Of a stretch of DNA of 64,000 nt, positions 1-9,896 are shown piece after piece. Position numbers and translations under genes: made by a program. Every line of letters begins with the position of its first letter. Position 1 is the first letter of the stretch. The notes under the pieces were generated by a model, which was not told where the DNA came from, searched no databases, and worked only from the letters and a program-made list of their open reading frames with translations. Source of the DNA: Spirochaetales bacterium (lineage in GTDB: Bacteria > Spirochaetota > Spirochaetia > Treponematales > Treponemataceae); NCBI GenBank assembly GCA_003252395.1, contig QKEL01000011.1, positions 496,001 through 560,000 of the forward strand, given 5' to 3'.

Positions 1-152
1 CCCCTCCCTCTTGCAGATATTACCCGACATGCTCTGCGTATGCATACGAAGCGATATCCAGATACGGCCCTTTCAAGGGCTTGTTTCTCGCCGTTAAACG
101 TATCTTGCGCTGTCATCCCTTCCACGAAGGCGGTTATGACCCCGTACCCTGA
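1..152 (+). CDS. yidD: YidD membrane protein insertion efficiency factor (3' part)
   Basis: The reading frame is open from the window edge (first full codon at position 3) to TGA at 150-152 and encodes about 49 C-terminal residues. It reads [14 protein letters not shown], then RYGPFKGL, then [14 protein letters not shown], which are the conserved blocks of YidD, a small membrane-associated protein thought to help YidC-dependent insertion. Its position 19 nt before yidC fits the usual rnpA-yidD-yidC-jag order, so rnpA and rpmH probably lie just outside the window. It is too short for an automatic call. Confidence 0.9.
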   Translation, partial: PPSCRYYPTCSAYAYEAISRYGPFKGLFLAVKRILRCHPFHEGGYDPVP

Positions 153-171
153 CTAAGGAGCTATCAGAGTT

Positions 172-1935
172 ATGGACAAGAATACGATCACGGCGATTGT
201 CCTTTCGACAATCGTAATCATCGCCGGCTTTACGGCCCAATCCATTTTTTTCCCTTCCGCGCCCGTTCCCGAAACCGCCACGACCGAACAGGTTAACGAG
301 GCGGTTCTCTCCGAGCCCGCCGTTAATTCCCCGGAAGCGGCTGTGCTTGAACCGACCCAAAGCGCGATAACCCTCGAAACCGGAACCGACGACGAAGTCG
401 TTTCGGAAGAGCGCCCCGTAATCGAGACCCCCCTCGTCCGGGTCGAGTTTACCAATCGCGGCGGCGACGTCATTTCATACAAGTTAAAAGAGCATTCGTC
501 CGGTTCCGACTACCTAGAAATGGCCGATTACGTAACGACCGGCAATCGCGCTTTCTCGATCATTCTCGGCGACGCAAAGGGCGCCGCGGTTGACGCTCTT
601 TTCCACGTAAAGCGGATTAGCGATACCGAAATCGGTTTTTACCGGACCATTACCCTTAAAAACGCCGACGGCAGCGAGAGCCGCTTTACCCTCGCGAAAC
701 AGTATACGTTTAAGCCCGACGATTATATGTTCGAGCTTAAGGTGGTCATAGACGGCGACGACTCCTTCCGCGGGCTTTCCATGCAAAACGCCGCGTACAC
801 CATTAAGACCTCGCCCCAGATTGGCCCCGACTGGGACCCCAAACAGGACAAATACGAATACCGCCGGTTCTACCACCTGCTGAACGGCAAGAAAAAGACG
901 ATCAACGTGGGGCTTGGCCAAACCAAGGCCTTTACCGACGCCTTTTCCTGGTCGGGCGTAGCGGGCAAGTACTTCACCCTGATTGCCGTCCCGGGTTCTC
1001 CGGTTCTCCAGTACGAGTATTCCACCGCGCAAATCGCGGGCAATAAGAACGCCGCCCAGATTTACCTCACCAGGCCCGCCATCGCCGGCGGCCGCCAGAC
1101 CGATACGTGGCGCTTTTACGTGGGTCCCAGGACCGACAAAAGCCTCGCGAAGTACAACGTCGCCGGAAACAATCCCTGGGGCATCGATAACCTCAAGGCC
1201 AACGATATCGTCGATACGAGCGGCATTCTCGGGCCCCTCGAAGTATTCCTGAAATGGATCATGGAAATATTCTACGCGCTTATCCCGAACTGGGGCGTTT
1301 CCATCATCCTCATGACGATCCTGATGCGCATCGTGATTTTCCCGCTGACGAAAAAGAGTTCCGAGGCGACGCTCAAGATGCAGGAACTTCAGCCGAAGAT
1401 CCAGGAAATCCAGACCAAGTATAAAGACAACCAGCAGAAAATGAACGAGGAGATGGCGAAGTTCTATCAGACCGTCGGGTATAATCCGCTCTCGGGTTGC
1501 CTTCCCATGCTCATTCAGTTTCCGCTGATTTTCGCGATGTACAATCTTTTCAATAACTATTTCGAATTCCGCGGCGCCATGTTCATCCCCGGTTGGATAC
1601 CCGACCTATCCCATGGCGACACCATCATGGCATTGCCCTTTACCGTACCGTTCCTCGGATGGAGCGAACTGCGCATCCTGCCGATCGTGTACGTGGTTTC
1701 GCAGCTGCTTTTCGGAAAGGTTACCCAGACGCCGTCCTCGGGACAGCAGAACAGCTCCATGAAGATCATGATGTACGGCATGCCGATATTCTTCTTCTTC
1801 CTGTTCTATAATGCCCCCGCAGGATTGATCCTGTACTGGACCCTTTCCAACATTCTCACGCTGGTTCAGCAGGTGATCATCAACAAAATGATGCACGCCA
1901 AGAAAAAGGGCGGCGAGCTTAAGCTCGTTAAGTGA
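172..1935 (+). CDS. yidC: Membrane protein insertase YidC (Oxa1 family)
   Basis: YidC inserts and folds inner-membrane proteins, alone or with SecYEG. The 587-residue protein has an N-terminal membrane anchor (about residues 7-26), a large periplasmic domain to about residue 355, then the conserved Oxa1 core. The core includes LMRIVIFPLTKKS with the Arg of the hydrophilic groove, the cytoplasmic coiled region rich in Lys and Gln, and the last helices around FFFFLFYNAPAGLILYW. The length and the periplasmic domain match Gram-negative YidC. An AAGGAG ribosome site at 155-160 supports the ATG at 172. It is followed by jag, as in many bacteria. Confidence 0.97.
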   Translation: MDKNTITAIVLSTIVIIAGFTAQSIFFPSAPVPETATTEQVNEAVLSEPAVNSPEAAVLEPTQSAITLETGTDDEVVSEERPVIETPLVRVEFTNRGGDVISYKLKEHSSGSDYLEMADYVTTGNRAFSIILGDAKGAAVDALFHVKRISDTEIGFYRTITLKNADGSESRFTLAKQYTFKPDDYMFELKVVIDGDDSFRGLSMQNAAYTIKTSPQIGPDWDPKQDKYEYRRFYHLLNGKKKTINVGLGQTKAFTDAFSWSGVAGKYFTLIAVPGSPVLQYEYSTAQIAGNKNAAQIYLTRPAIAGGRQTDTWRFYVGPRTDKSLAKYNVAGNNPWGIDNLKANDIVDTSGILGPLEVFLKWIMEIFYALIPNWGVSIILMTILMRIVIFPLTKKSSEATLKMQELQPKIQEIQTKYKDNQQKMNEEMAKFYQTVGYNPLSGCLPMLIQFPLIFAMYNLFNNYFEFRGAMFIPGWIPDLSHGDTIMALPFTVPFLGWSELRILPIVYVVSQLLFGKVTQTPSSGQQNSSMKIMMYGMPIFFFFLFYNAPAGLILYWTLSNILTLVQQVIINKMMHAKKKGGELKLVK

Positions 1936-1963
1936 GTAACATATTATCGCCAGGAGCGTTTAA

Positions 1964-2656
1964 ATGACATACGAATTCGAAGGTAAAACCGAGAAGGAAG
2001 CCATCGAGATCGCCGCGGAGGAATTGGGCCTAGAGAAAGACCAATTCGACGTCGAGATTATCGAGGCGCAGAAAACGGGCATTTTTAAAAAGGGCTACGT
2101 GCGCATTCGCGTTCATACCGATGACATGGCGAGCCCTTCCCGCGGCGCCGCGGAGCAAACGGAGCGGCCGAGATCCCTGTTCCAAGATCCCCTGCCGAGG
2201 GACGATTTCGAGAAAGCCGTGGTTAATTTCGTGGCTTCCATGATCCGTAAGATGGGCTACCAGGTAACCGTCGAGGTAATGTCCCGGGAAGAAAAAAAGC
2301 TCGGGCTTCAGCTTAAGTCGCCCGATTCTTCCATTTTGATCGGCCGAAAGGGCAAGAACCTCGACGCCATCCAGCTGCTCGCGAACGTTTACGCGGGCAA
2401 GATCGGAAGGGAAGACATGCGGATTATCCTGGACTCGGAGCAATACCGGATCCGTCGCGAGGAATCTTTGGTGCGCCTGGCCTACACCACCGCGGACCGG
2501 GTTCGCAGTTCGCGCGGGTCGATCCTTCTCGAGCCCATGAATCCCTTCGAGCGCAGGCTCATACACACGACGCTGAACGATATCGGCGACATTGATACCA
2601 AAAGCGAGGGCGAGGGCCTTTATAAGCAGGTCCGGGTCTTCTACAAAGGACGCTAA
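1964..2656 (+). CDS. jag: Jag/KhpB RNA-binding protein (Jag_N, KH, R3H)
   Basis: This 230-residue protein has the three Jag modules in order. The Jag_N domain spans residues 1-50 (FEGKTEKEAIEIAAEELG and GIFKKGYVRIRV). A KH domain follows around residue 125 with the GRKGKN loop, then a C-terminal R3H domain with the R-x3-H motif in FERRLIHTTL. The family binds RNA and affects cell elongation and division in Gram-positive bacteria; its role in spirochaetes is not established. It sits 28 nt after yidC, and the next ATG follows its stop codon directly, so it is very probably co-transcribed. Confidence 0.93.
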   Translation: MTYEFEGKTEKEAIEIAAEELGLEKDQFDVEIIEAQKTGIFKKGYVRIRVHTDDMASPSRGAAEQTERPRSLFQDPLPRDDFEKAVVNFVASMIRKMGYQVTVEVMSREEKKLGLQLKSPDSSILIGRKGKNLDAIQLLANVYAGKIGREDMRIILDSEQYRIRREESLVRLAYTTADRVRSSRGSILLEPMNPFERRLIHTTLNDIGDIDTKSEGEGLYKQVRVFYKGR

Positions 2657-3445
2657 ATGAAAAGATTCCTGTTCGCCCTGTCCGCGCTCCTTTCGCTCGC
2701 GGGAACGTTCGCGGACGATTTGGACCGGGCCCTAGCGGGCGAATTGCCGGCAAAGACCGCCGCGGAACTGCGCGAACGGGGAACGATTCAACGCACCGTA
2801 TACCGGGACTCCAAAGCGGGCCTCGAGCTCACGCCGAATACGGCGTTGGCCTCGGAGGCCGCCTCTTTTTGGGACGGCGATAAGCCGCCTTTTTTTAGCG
2901 AAACCCTGTATCTTTATGAAAAACCAGCGGCGCGAAAAGGGGCTTCCGGCGGCGAAACGGCGCGGATAGGGGTGATTTTGCGGTCTCTCTCCCGGCTGGA
3001 GGGCATTGAGTACTTTTCCACGAGTCGCCAAAAAATGCGGACACTGTACGCCTCTTCATACGCGGTATCGAGTCCCGATAAGCGCGTACGGATCGCGGAT
3101 CCCACGGATGGCAACGCCGACGGGCAGACCATTTACGCGGTACAGAAGGACCTGACCTTCGGCGAATACCTATACCGGTACGACTACCGCCAAACGGGCG
3201 ATTCGGTGGCCTTTCATTCGCGGAACGAAGACGCGCTTAAATACACTCTCTTAAAATTGATCGATCCCGAACGAATGCGAATTTCCCTCGTCGTGCAGGA
3301 TTTGGGAAGCCATTTGCTCATTTATTCCCTGACCCGTGTCGATTTTTTCGCGGTTCCCGGCATTGAGGGAAAAATAAACGCCTCGTTTACGACCCGTTCA
3401 GAGGCCTTATACCGCTGGTTTATAAAAGAGTATGAAAGATCTTAA
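2657..3445 (+). CDS. Exported protein of unknown function
   Basis: The 262-residue product starts with a clear signal peptide (MKRFLFALSALLSLAGTFA, cleavage likely before DD), so it should be periplasmic or surface located. No lipobox Cys is present. The mature part is mixed alpha/beta with no motif I recognise. It begins immediately after the jag stop codon, with AAAGGA just upstream inside jag, and its 3' end overlaps glpK by 14 nt, so it is translationally embedded in the yidC-glpK operon. I cannot assign a function; it looks like a protein restricted to treponemes. Confidence 0.75.
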   Translation: MKRFLFALSALLSLAGTFADDLDRALAGELPAKTAAELRERGTIQRTVYRDSKAGLELTPNTALASEAASFWDGDKPPFFSETLYLYEKPAARKGASGGETARIGVILRSLSRLEGIEYFSTSRQKMRTLYASSYAVSSPDKRVRIADPTDGNADGQTIYAVQKDLTFGEYLYRYDYRQTGDSVAFHSRNEDALKYTLLKLIDPERMRISLVVQDLGSHLLIYSLTRVDFFAVPGIEGKINASFTTRSEALYRWFIKEYERS

Positions 3446-4925
3446 GGGGTATATACTCGCGCTCGACCAGGGAACCACGTCTTCCCGGGCCATTGTCTTT
3501 GACCGCTCCGGAAGTATGCTCGGCAGTTCCCAGAAGGAGTTTACCCAATACTACCCGGAGCCGGGTTGGGTAGAGCATGATCCGGAAGAAATTTGGGAGA
3601 GCCAGCTTTCCGTCGCGCGGCAGGCGATAGCGAACGCGGGCATAGCCGCGAGCGACGTCGTTTCCATAGGGATAACGAATCAGCGCGAAACCATTGTCTT
3701 ATGGGACCGCGATTCGGGAAAGCCGGTATATCGCGCCATCGTTTGGCAATGCCGTAGGTCAACGTCAATTTGCGAGGAACTTATCCAGTCGGGCCTGGAG
3801 GGGGAATTCCGTTCCCGGACCGGGCTGCGCCTTGATCCGTACTTTTCCGGCACGAAGCTTACCTGGCTTTTCCGGGAAAACGTGGCCTTGCGGGCCTTGG
3901 CGGAAAACGGGGATCTCCTGTTCGGCACCGTCGATTCCTGGCTCCTTTGGAAGCTAACCGGCAGGCACGTGACGGATGTTACGAACGCCTCGCGCACCCT
4001 GATGTTCAATATCCACGAGATGCGCTGGGACCCCCTGCTCCTGTCCTTTCTCGGCGTTCCAGCGTCGGTTTTACCCGAGGTCCTTTCCAGTTCGGACGAC
4101 TTCGGAACGACGAAACCGGAACTGTTCGGGTACCCCATTCCCGTAAACGGAGTGGCAGGCGATCAGCAAGCCGCCCTATTCGGCCATTCCTGCTTCAAGC
4201 CGGGAATGGCTAAAAACACGTATGGAACCGGGTGTTTTTGCCTCTTAAACACGGGAACGCGACCGGTTGAGTCAAAAAACAACCTATTGACAACCGTTGC
4301 CTGGAAAATCGGGAATACGGTTACCTATGCCCTGGAAGGTTCGGTTTTTATCGCCGGGGCGGTGATACAATGGCTTCGAGACGAAATGAAACTCATTGAT
4401 TCGGCGCCAGAATCCGAAGCCTTGGCGCGATCCGTCGAAACGTCGAATGGGGCGGTCATGGTCCCGGCCTTCGTTGGCTTGGGAACGCCGTATTGGGATC
4501 CCGAGGCGCGGGGCGCTATCCTGGGCATCACCCGGGGCGTAAATCGCGCCCATATCGTGCGTGCGGCCCTTGAGAGTATCGCGTTTCAGTCCGAAGATCT
4601 ATTGGAAGCCATGAGCGGCGATTTTGGCCAGGGGGTGCAAACCCTCAAGGCCGACGGGGGCGCCACGGCTAACGCGTTTTTAATGCAGTTTCAGGCGGAT
4701 ATCTCGGGAATTCCCGTGGTATTGCCGGAAATCGCCGAAATTACCGCGCTCGGGGCCGCGTATTTGGCGGGCTTGCGGTGTGGGTATTGGGAAAGTTGCG
4801 AGGATATTGAGCGAAACTGGCGTTTAAAAACCCGTTTTGACCCCGATATGAGCGATAAAAAGCGGATTATGCTGCTGGAATCCTGGCATAAGGCGGTTGC
4901 CGCTACGAGGGAGTATAAGCAATGA
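3432..4925 (+). CDS. glpK: Glycerol kinase (FGGY family)
   Basis: GlpK phosphorylates glycerol to glycerol 3-phosphate with ATP in the cytoplasm, feeding lipid synthesis and glycolysis. The 497-residue length is typical. The N-terminal phosphate-binding segment [26 protein letters not shown], the EHDPEEIW segment, [13 protein letters not shown] and the C-terminal [17 protein letters not shown] block are diagnostic. No glpF or glpD is adjacent. It overlaps the exported protein upstream (14 nt) and the isomerase downstream through an ATGA junction, so it appears to be expressed with yidC and jag, an unusual setting for a catabolic kinase. Confidence 0.96.
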   Translation: MKDLKGYILALDQGTTSSRAIVFDRSGSMLGSSQKEFTQYYPEPGWVEHDPEEIWESQLSVARQAIANAGIAASDVVSIGITNQRETIVLWDRDSGKPVYRAIVWQCRRSTSICEELIQSGLEGEFRSRTGLRLDPYFSGTKLTWLFRENVALRALAENGDLLFGTVDSWLLWKLTGRHVTDVTNASRTLMFNIHEMRWDPLLLSFLGVPASVLPEVLSSSDDFGTTKPELFGYPIPVNGVAGDQQAALFGHSCFKPGMAKNTYGTGCFCLLNTGTRPVESKNNLLTTVAWKIGNTVTYALEGSVFIAGAVIQWLRDEMKLIDSAPESEALARSVETSNGAVMVPAFVGLGTPYWDPEARGAILGITRGVNRAHIVRAALESIAFQSEDLLEAMSGDFGQGVQTLKADGGATANAFLMQFQADISGIPVVLPEIAEITALGAAYLAGLRCGYWESCEDIERNWRLKTRFDPDMSDKKRIMLLESWHKAVAATREYKQ

Positions 4926-6007
4926 AGAAGTACGCAAAAATTTTGCTGGTTTTCGCCTTTTCGATGGCGATCGTCGGTACCGCAACTGCGGCGGCGATCG
5001 CGTTCGCGAATTCGAATTCCGGCCCTGAGGAGAGATTGAGGATGAATGAAGACAAGACCGCAGCCGCCATTTCCAAAGATGGTTTATACGCGATCATGAA
5101 CACGAGCAAGGGCGCTATCGTGCTCGAACTGTATTACCAGAAAGCGCCCCTTACGGTTTGCAATTTCGTGGGTCTCGCGGAAGGAACGCTTGACGCCGCG
5201 AAGGGCAAGAAGTTTTATGACGGCCTTACGTTCCATCGCGTAATCGCCGACTTCATGATCCAGGGCGGAGACCCCCTGGGGACGGGGACCGGCGGCCCGG
5301 GGTATAAGTTCGCGGACGAATTCGATTCAAGCCTGAGATTCGACGGTCCGGGCGTGTTGGCCATGGCGAATTCCGGCGCCAATACCAACGGCAGCCAGTT
5401 TTTCATTACCCACGTCGCGACTCCCTGGCTCGATAACAAGCACACCATTTTCGGCCACGTAATCGAGGGCCAGGACGTGGTAAACGCCGTGGCGCAGGGC
5501 GATAAAATCGTTTCGGTGAAGATCGAGCGGAAGGGCGACGCGGCGAAGAAATTTACCGCCACCCAGGAAGATTTCAACCGTTACGCTTCCGATAAGGCCT
5601 CTCGGGCGAAGGCGCAGGCCGAAAACGCCAAGAAGGAATCGATCGCCGCGATCGAGGCAAAATGGCCGACCGCGAAGAAGTCCTCTTCGGGCGTGTATTA
5701 CGTAGTGACCAAAGAAGGCAACGGCGCCGGCGTGAAAACGGGACAGACCTTGACCATGAAATACAAGGGTTATCTCCTGAACGGCACCGTATTTGACGAT
5801 TCCGATATGCGGGAACCCTTGACCTTTGCCGTCGGCCGCGGCCAGCTTATCCCCGGATTTGATTCCCAGGCTCTGGAAATGAAGGTCGGGGAGAAGCGGA
5901 CGATCGTCATTCCGCCCGAGCTCGCCTATGGAGCTACCGGCGCAGGCGGGGTAATTCCCCCCAATGCCTATATCGCCTTTGATTTGGAGCTTCTTTCCGC
6001 CAAATAA
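4922..6007 (+). CDS. Exported dual-family prolyl isomerase: cyclophilin-FKBP fusion
   Basis: Peptidyl-prolyl cis-trans isomerase of 361 residues with two unrelated catalytic folds. Residues 1-30 form a signal peptide or anchor ([20 protein letters not shown]). Residues about 58-200 are a cyclophilin with the catalytic [24 protein letters not shown] and [11 protein letters not shown] blocks. A Lys/Ala-rich linker follows, then an FKBP domain at about 260-361 with [30 protein letters not shown] and [11 protein letters not shown]. Such cyclophilin-FKBP chimaeras are known from Treponema denticola and flavobacteria. It probably assists folding outside the cytoplasm. It is the last gene of the operon and the terminator follows 21 nt later. 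Confidence 0.92.
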   Translation: MKKYAKILLVFAFSMAIVGTATAAAIAFANSNSGPEERLRMNEDKTAAAISKDGLYAIMNTSKGAIVLELYYQKAPLTVCNFVGLAEGTLDAAKGKKFYDGLTFHRVIADFMIQGGDPLGTGTGGPGYKFADEFDSSLRFDGPGVLAMANSGANTNGSQFFITHVATPWLDNKHTIFGHVIEGQDVVNAVAQGDKIVSVKIERKGDAAKKFTATQEDFNRYASDKASRAKAQAENAKKESIAAIEAKWPTAKKSSSGVYYVVTKEGNGAGVKTGQTLTMKYKGYLLNGTVFDDSDMREPLTFAVGRGQLIPGFDSQALEMKVGEKRTIVIPPELAYGATGAGGVIPPNAYIAFDLELLSAK

Positions 6008-6028
6008 GGGTCGGCATAGCGCGACAAA

Positions 6029-6058
6029 GCCGTCTGGTAGCCCAGACGGCTTTTTTTT
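6029..6058 (+). terminator. Rho-independent terminator after the yidC-glpK-isomerase operon
   Basis: A near-perfect hairpin (GCCGTCTGG, loop TAG, CCCAGACGGC) is followed by eight T residues. The stop codon of the convergent transglutaminase gene lies inside the T tract, so the same hairpin may also slow leftward transcription, although its T run on that strand is poor. Confidence 0.93.
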
Positions 6059-9000
6059 ATGCGCCCAAATTTGATTGAAACACGATTGTGGAAAAGTTGT
6101 TGATGAATTGACTAATAACCGGTGGGTTTGGCCTTAAAATGTGGATAATCTGTGGAGACTCGGTGATGATTTCGTTATCTTTTTCAAGGGAAATCTTGAT
6201 ACCCTCAGGAGTTGCGCGTAATGCCACCCGAAGCTCCGCTAAGGGATTCTCTTGAAAACCAGCGGACGAAAGCGCGGACGAGATCCTTTTCGCGACGGTT
6301 CTCTTGATGGTTGGATCGATAAAAATGCGGACCTGCAGGTTACGGTCGTCGAAAAGGAACCGCGACGGATCCAATTGAAATAAACGATCGGAGGCCTCTG
6401 CCTTTTTGGCAAAATCGCGCCTTCTCAGGGTTTGAAGGCGTTTTGACAGGGCTTCCGAGAGTATTTTTCGTTCCCAAAGGGGATCCAGGGTCCGTATAGC
6501 GTTATCTAACGCGGCAACGTCGTTGTAGAGCGCGCCCCATTCATAGTAGTAAGAGGGTTGCGCCATGGGAATATGAAGTGTTTCGATGGATTGGGCCGCC
6601 TGTAGATGTGGCCTCGCGAGCTCGGGCCAGCGGTCTAGGGCAACGTATTTAAAGCTGTGATAGTAAAGTCCCCTTCCGGAATCACCCTCCTTGGGTACTG
6701 TATATGACCGGGAAATCGCGAGGGTTGAGATTCTGAATTTTGCGTCGAATAACCATTCCCGAAATGAATAAAGGCCTAGCGTGAATAGTCGTTTCATCTC
6801 TGTGGAAAAACTGTGCATAACTTTGCGTTTTTCTTGATTCTTCCGGATATGCCAATAATCTCTTTCCAAACGATACAAGTCCGAGGAGAATTGCTGGGTT
6901 GTGGTTCCGTAATTCGCGATCCACGAACGATCGGTTTTTGCGGTAATCGATTGTAGCTGGGCGTACGCCCGTTCCGGATAGCCGGCTTGCAGGAAGGTTT
7001 CGGCCAACCCGAGGGTGGCAAGGGGCGTTGTGTCCAGGCTTTGGGCTTTCGCGTATTTTTCAATCGCGATACCGTATTCGAGCTTTCTCTGTTCAAGTTC
7101 CGCCTGCATGAGGAAGCCGGACGCCCTGGGCGCCGCTTCAAGCGAAAGCTCGGCGTCGTGGTAGGCGTCGTCGAAGCGGTAAAAGCTTTCTTCGAGGATG
7201 GAGCGATTGTAGTAATAGACCGAGGCGAGATATTGTTGATTTTTTCCGTTCGCGAGGTCTATCGCTTGGGAATAGCGGGCCTTTGCGTTTTCGTAATCGT
7301 ACACCGCGCTATATAGGTTCCCCAGACCGACGAGGACGTTGCCGTCGGCCCCCCAGCTTTCGGTAATCCTGTTTAAGGTTTCTATCCCTTCCTCGAAGCG
7401 GTGGGTTTTATAGCAGAGCCAACCGAAGGACGCCCAGGCGGAAAGATTATCCGGTACCTCGGTTACGTAGCGGCGGAGCCAAAGCAGGGAGTCTTCGTCC
7501 TGGTTTTCATACCCCGTGGCGTCGGAAAGCTTGAGGTAAATTTCGGGGTTGGCGTACCCGAGGTCTAAGGCCTTTTCCAATTCGCGAATCGCCGACGGAT
7601 AAAGGCTTTGTTCCAGGAAAAGGCTGCCCAGGGTATACGGGAAGGACGGGTTGGCCGGGAATCGCTGTTTTCCTTCCAGGAGAAGCGCGGTCGCGGTTTC
7701 CCAATTTTCCGCCGAAATTGCCCGTTTGGCCCGTTCGAGCAACGGTGTCGAGACGGCGTCGGCGGCCGCCTCGGCGGCCGCCTCGCTCGGAATTTCCTGC
7801 GCGTACAGCGGGCTTTCCGAATCGATACCGCAGAGGATCAAGCCGAAGAAGAGGAGAAAAACGCCCTTTCCCCCTTTCTTTCCCTTTTTTCGGTCCGCGC
7901 GTAAAGAAGCGCGAATCCTTCGCAAAAGGCCCCTCGCGGCGTCGGCCTCTCGTTGATCCATACGGCGGGCGAAGCGAGCCTTGTTGGCGAGCCGGGTGAG
8001 CGCTTCGTGAAGCGAACGGGTTTCCGGCGAGGGGGATGCGCTTTTCAGGATCTTACGCGAGCGCCTCTCGGCGAGGAGAATCGCGAGCCGGGCGTTCTTC
8101 GTCGTTCCCAAAAGGAAACGTTCCGTGGCTTCCCTGAGGAGCGGGTACAGGGGTATAAGCGCAAGGAGAAGAAACGCGTTTCTTTTTCTCTTGTTCAAAA
8201 AGTCGGCGAGAACCCTCAGGGGATTCCGCGGAGCGGTCGACGTTACGGAATCGTCCGAGGCGAGCGTAAGCTCATTCTTGCGTTCTATGATCTCGTTCAA
8301 TAAACCGAGAAATTCGTCTCCCCTGGGGGAGAAATCAAACGGAAGGGCTTCCCCCTCAGCGGGATTTTGGTTCGTGGGGTCAAAGGCGATCCAGCCGTAT
8401 TCGGGGAAAAAGACCTCCACCCAGGCGTGCGCCATGTTTGACCGGATCGGGTAGTAGTCCAGGGCGCCCGAGTCAGGCGCCATGAAAAAACCGGCGGCGA
8501 CCCGAGCCGGTATACCGAGGCTGCGGCACAGCAGGGCAAGGGAAAACGCGTAATAGGTGCAGTATCCCTTGCGGGACTCGGTGAGGAAATACCGAAGCTG
8601 ATTGCCGTCGGGGGCGGTTCCGGGATGAAGCGAATACCGGAAGGAATTGCCGAGAAGCCAGAGATTTAAGGCCATAACGCGGTCGTAGTACCCGCTTACA
8701 CCCCCGGACAGGGCGGTCGCGATAGGGCGTACGAAAGACTCTGTTTCGGGATCTATTCGGGTGTAGAACGCGAGGTCTTCAGCGGACAGTTCTTTCGAAT
8801 CTTCGCCCGCGTTCGAGGGATCCGGCGGGGGGGAGTCGTATAGCTCGAAGGGCATATACCCGGTAGCCCTGCTGGTAACTGCGTACGCCCCGTTGAACGA
8901 GTCCGTTTTCCAAATTTTGAACGGCTCGATACGGATGGGATAATCCATGGCGATGAGGGATTTGGGGTCAAAATTGACGATGAAGAACTCTTGGCGGACC

Positions 9001-9896
9001 GTATTGCGAAGCGCGTAACCGGGGTCGCTCAGGCTAAGCGGTTCGGGGGGAATCGCGGTTATCTGCGCGCGTTCCCCCGGCGCCGATTGCTCGTAGAAAC
9101 CCTTTGCGGGATCCCACCCGGACAGGCTCATGCGGCGAAGCAGCGAGGACGAGTATTCTTCCGGGACGTGGGCGATAAGAACGAGGCGATCGTTCAGCGA
9201 AATATCGCTTTGAAGGCTGAGGAAGGGGGAAAAATCGAAGCGGAAGAGGGTTGGCTGAATCAGGCCCCCGTTCGCGGTAACGGACCCCACGCTGAAATGA
9301 CCGATAACCAGGAATCCGGAGAGCAGGAGAACGGGCAAGAGGGCCGTAAGGGCGGCGGCCTTTCGCTTCTTCTTCCCGTCGGAGAATAACAGCGACGAAA
9401 ACGCGATGATGCATACGATGAGCGCGAAGAGCGCGGCCTTCAGGGGATGGTTGAATACGGTCAGGCGATAATTGCCCTGAGACCAGAACCCAAGACCGAA
9501 GAGGGCGAGCAAGGCGAGGGGCTCCATGGCCTTCCAGACGGAACTGGCCCGGTACAGTCTCGAAGAGGCGAATGCGGCGAGGGTTACGAATAGAATCGGA
9601 TAGGCGGTAAGCGAAACGCTCGCGTACCATGCCGTGAAGGCCGTGTCGCCCAGCGCGCCGGCGGTGAAACGCGCGAATGCGGACGCGAGCGCGAGAACGA
9701 TAGCCAAAGAAAGGATGGCCGGAAAAAAGCGTAAACGCTTGAAATGGGTTATTTCCGCGAACGCGAGGCCGAATAAGGCAAAAAAGGGCAGTGTCCAATA
9801 CGCGAATAGCTCGTTTTGAAATAGGGAGGGAAGGGCCGCCGTAATCGCGAATAGGGCCCAACGGAGGCTTTCCCGGGCCTTATAGGGGATACGCAT
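6057..9896 (-). CDS. Membrane transglutaminase-like protein fused to periplasmic TPR domain
   Basis: The 1279-residue protein opens with about six membrane helices (residues 10-200), as in TgpA/DUF3488 proteins. An extracytoplasmic part follows with a transglutaminase core carrying a complete Cys-His-Asp triad: Cys446 in GYCTYYA, His490 in MAHAWVE and Asp506 in AFDPTNQ. A further helix at about 570-585 leads to a Lys/Arg-rich cytoplasmic loop, a second signal-like helix (GVFLLFFGLILCG, about 676-690), then TPR repeats (about 700-1010) and an unrecognised C-terminal domain. It is much longer than ordinary TgpA (about 650 residues). It overlaps the DUF58 gene by 17 nt in the moxR operon. The substrate is unknown. 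Confidence 0.85.
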   Translation of the reverse strand: MRIPYKARESLRWALFAITAALPSLFQNELFAYWTLPFFALFGLAFAEITHFKRLRFFPAILSLAIVLALASAFARFTAGALGDTAFTAWYASVSLTAYPILFVTLAAFASSRLYRASSVWKAMEPLALLALFGLGFWSQGNYRLTVFNHPLKAALFALIVCIIAFSSLLFSDGKKKRKAAALTALLPVLLLSGFLVIGHFSVGSVTANGGLIQPTLFRFDFSPFLSLQSDISLNDRLVLIAHVPEEYSSSLLRRMSLSGWDPAKGFYEQSAPGERAQITAIPPEPLSLSDPGYALRNTVRQEFFIVNFDPKSLIAMDYPIRIEPFKIWKTDSFNGAYAVTSRATGYMPFELYDSPPPDPSNAGEDSKELSAEDLAFYTRIDPETESFVRPIATALSGGVSGYYDRVMALNLWLLGNSFRYSLHPGTAPDGNQLRYFLTESRKGYCTYYAFSLALLCRSLGIPARVAAGFFMAPDSGALDYYPIRSNMAHAWVEVFFPEYGWIAFDPTNQNPAEGEALPFDFSPRGDEFLGLLNEIIERKNELTLASDDSVTSTAPRNPLRVLADFLNKRKRNAFLLLALIPLYPLLREATERFLLGTTKNARLAILLAERRSRKILKSASPSPETRSLHEALTRLANKARFARRMDQREADAARGLLRRIRASLRADRKKGKKGGKGVFLLFFGLILCGIDSESPLYAQEIPSEAAAEAAADAVSTPLLERAKRAISAENWETATALLLEGKQRFPANPSFPYTLGSLFLEQSLYPSAIRELEKALDLGYANPEIYLKLSDATGYENQDEDSLLWLRRYVTEVPDNLSAWASFGWLCYKTHRFEEGIETLNRITESWGADGNVLVGLGNLYSAVYDYENAKARYSQAIDLANGKNQQYLASVYYYNRSILEESFYRFDDAYHDAELSLEAAPRASGFLMQAELEQRKLEYGIAIEKYAKAQSLDTTPLATLGLAETFLQAGYPERAYAQLQSITAKTDRSWIANYGTTTQQFSSDLYRLERDYWHIRKNQEKRKVMHSFSTEMKRLFTLGLYSFREWLFDAKFRISTLAISRSYTVPKEGDSGRGLYYHSFKYVALDRWPELARPHLQAAQSIETLHIPMAQPSYYYEWGALYNDVAALDNAIRTLDPLWERKILSEALSKRLQTLRRRDFAKKAEASDRLFQLDPSRFLFDDRNLQVRIFIDPTIKRTVAKRISSALSSAGFQENPLAELRVALRATPEGIKISLEKDNEIITESPQIIHILRPNPPVISQFINNFSTIVFQSNLGA

